Assembly: GCA_010028615.1 (NCBI GenBank)
Contig: RHAS01000064.1
Location: 1 to 5,453, forward strand
Source: Actinomycetota bacterium
GTDB taxonomy: Bacteria; Actinomycetota; Actinomycetes; Actinomycetales; Microbacteriaceae
DNA length: 5,453 nt
Reading direction: 5' to 3'
The position numbers were made by a program, and so were the translations under genes. Positions 4,913 to 5,453 of this stretch are shown in pieces. Below the pieces are notes generated by a model, which worked only from the letters and a program-made list of their open reading frames with translations, did not search any database and was not told the DNA's origin. The number at the start of each line of letters is the position of its first letter. Position 1 is the stretch's first letter.

Positions 4913-5453
4913 ATGATTGCTCTAACTTCCATCAGTTCACCTATGGCCGATGCACTTCGGTTCGATGGGTTAGCGGAGCACGATTGGCTGGTTAGCAAGT
5001 TAGACCAAACAGCAGCTTTTGCCCAGATTGGGTTTAAATTCGTTGAGCAAACTAAATCCAATGCTCACCTAGAACTAAGACAGCTAGAACCAGGGACCAT
5101 GGCCTGGGTGGCAGAAGCCCTGGTTTCTGTTCTTGACTATGGTTTTGATCAACTCAAGCTAACTAAAGTTACAGTCCGAGTGAAGTTAGACCAGATTTCT
5201 CACCTGTCCGCACTTGAAGATCTCGGCTTTGTCGAGAAGTCACGCTCAAACGGGGGTTCGGTTATCAGGTTGGTGGCCAATCGTTATGACTACATTGAAG
5301 CGCTGGCCCAGTCCTTGATGCTTGAGCACATTGAAGATCGTGATTGGTCGTTTGGCTTTGATAATGGTAGGCGGCGAGCAGGACTTTGCTCATACACCGA
5401 TAAGAAAATTACTGTTAGCAAGTATCTGTCGTTGGTGCATTCGATAGATGATG
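4913..5453 (+). CDS. GNAT-like domain fused to SprT-like metalloprotease domain (partial at right edge)
   Basis: An open frame of 180 codons starts at ATG 4913 and leaves the window without a stop. An in-frame TAG at 4898-4900 shows it cannot start much earlier; ATG 4943 (residue 11) is an alternative. Residues about 36-120 resemble the C-terminal half of a RimJ/RimL-type GNAT acetyltransferase: AEALVSVLDYGFDQL (67-81), a V-x-V-x-V strand (86-90), and LEDLGFVEKS (101-110). The acetyl-CoA loop (R/Q-x-x-G-x-G/A) is not conserved; EPGTMAW stands in its place. Residues about 128-180 match the beginning of a SprT-like domain, with WSFGFDNGRRRAGLC (145-159) then KKITVSKYLSLVHS (164-177). In this family a zinc-binding HExxH follows shortly, here beyond the edge. 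SprT-like proteins include DNA-protein-crosslink proteases of the Spartan type, but the bacterial role is poorly known. No Shine-Dalgarno is visible. Domain calls are from pattern recognition. Confidence 0.75.
   Translation, partial: MIALTSISSPMADALRFDGLAEHDWLVSKLDQTAAFAQIGFKFVEQTKSNAHLELRQLEPGTMAWVAEALVSVLDYGFDQLKLTKVTVRVKLDQISHLSALEDLGFVEKSRSNGGSVIRLVANRYDYIEALAQSLMLEHIEDRDWSFGFDNGRRRAGLCSYTDKKITVSKYLSLVHSIDD

Noticed and set aside
1..5453. CRISPR array, insertion sequence or phage module
   Set aside because: No spaced direct repeats, transposase motifs or terminal inverted repeats were seen.

Overview
The window comes from an actinobacterium. It carries a WhiB1-type iron-sulfur regulator beside a PdtaS-type histidine kinase, a pairing known from Mycobacterium and other Actinobacteria. 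Moderate base composition, very short or negative gene spacing and frequent absence of Shine-Dalgarno sequences suggest a small-genome lineage. A streamlined aquatic Microbacteriaceae is my best guess, and that assignment is inference.

Layout, left to right. At the left edge is the C-terminal end of a MinD/CpaE-like P-loop ATPase (+). Ten bases later comes pdtaS (+), a complete cytosolic sensor kinase. It meets whiB1 (-) tail to tail, with both stop codons drawn from one CTAG. The whiB1 upstream region (2040-2179) separates it from a divergent small four-helix membrane protein (+). That gene meets bcp (-), a PrxQ-type peroxiredoxin, tail to tail, again with a 4-nt stop overlap. Upstream of bcp its promoter lies back to back with the promoter of tRNA-Lys(CUU) (+), which ends in a clear intrinsic terminator. 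The terminator hairpin contains part of the stop codon of a GH125 alpha-mannosidase gene (-). That gene is divergent from a DUF2087 gene (+), with only 36 bp between the two ATG starts. After a 146-bp gap holding three DnaA-box-like 9-mers, a gene runs off the right edge. It has no in-frame stop through the last base, and its product joins a degenerate GNAT-like domain to the start of a SprT-like metalloprotease domain.

Functionally, the left half is a signalling and redox cluster: PdtaS (which in mycobacteria phosphorylates the RNA-binding ANTAR regulator PdtaR, not seen here), WhiB1 (a nitric-oxide-sensitive Fe-S partner of the housekeeping sigma factor) and Bcp (peroxide detoxification). 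The right half looks more accessory. No mobile element, CRISPR array or phage gene is visible.

The most notable points are the GNAT-SprT fusion, the loss in PdtaS of the cysteine pair implicated in copper/NO sensing in Mycobacterium tuberculosis, the repeated tail-to-tail stop overlaps, and the recurring leaderless promoter geometry. I do not see evidence of a wholly new multi-gene system.
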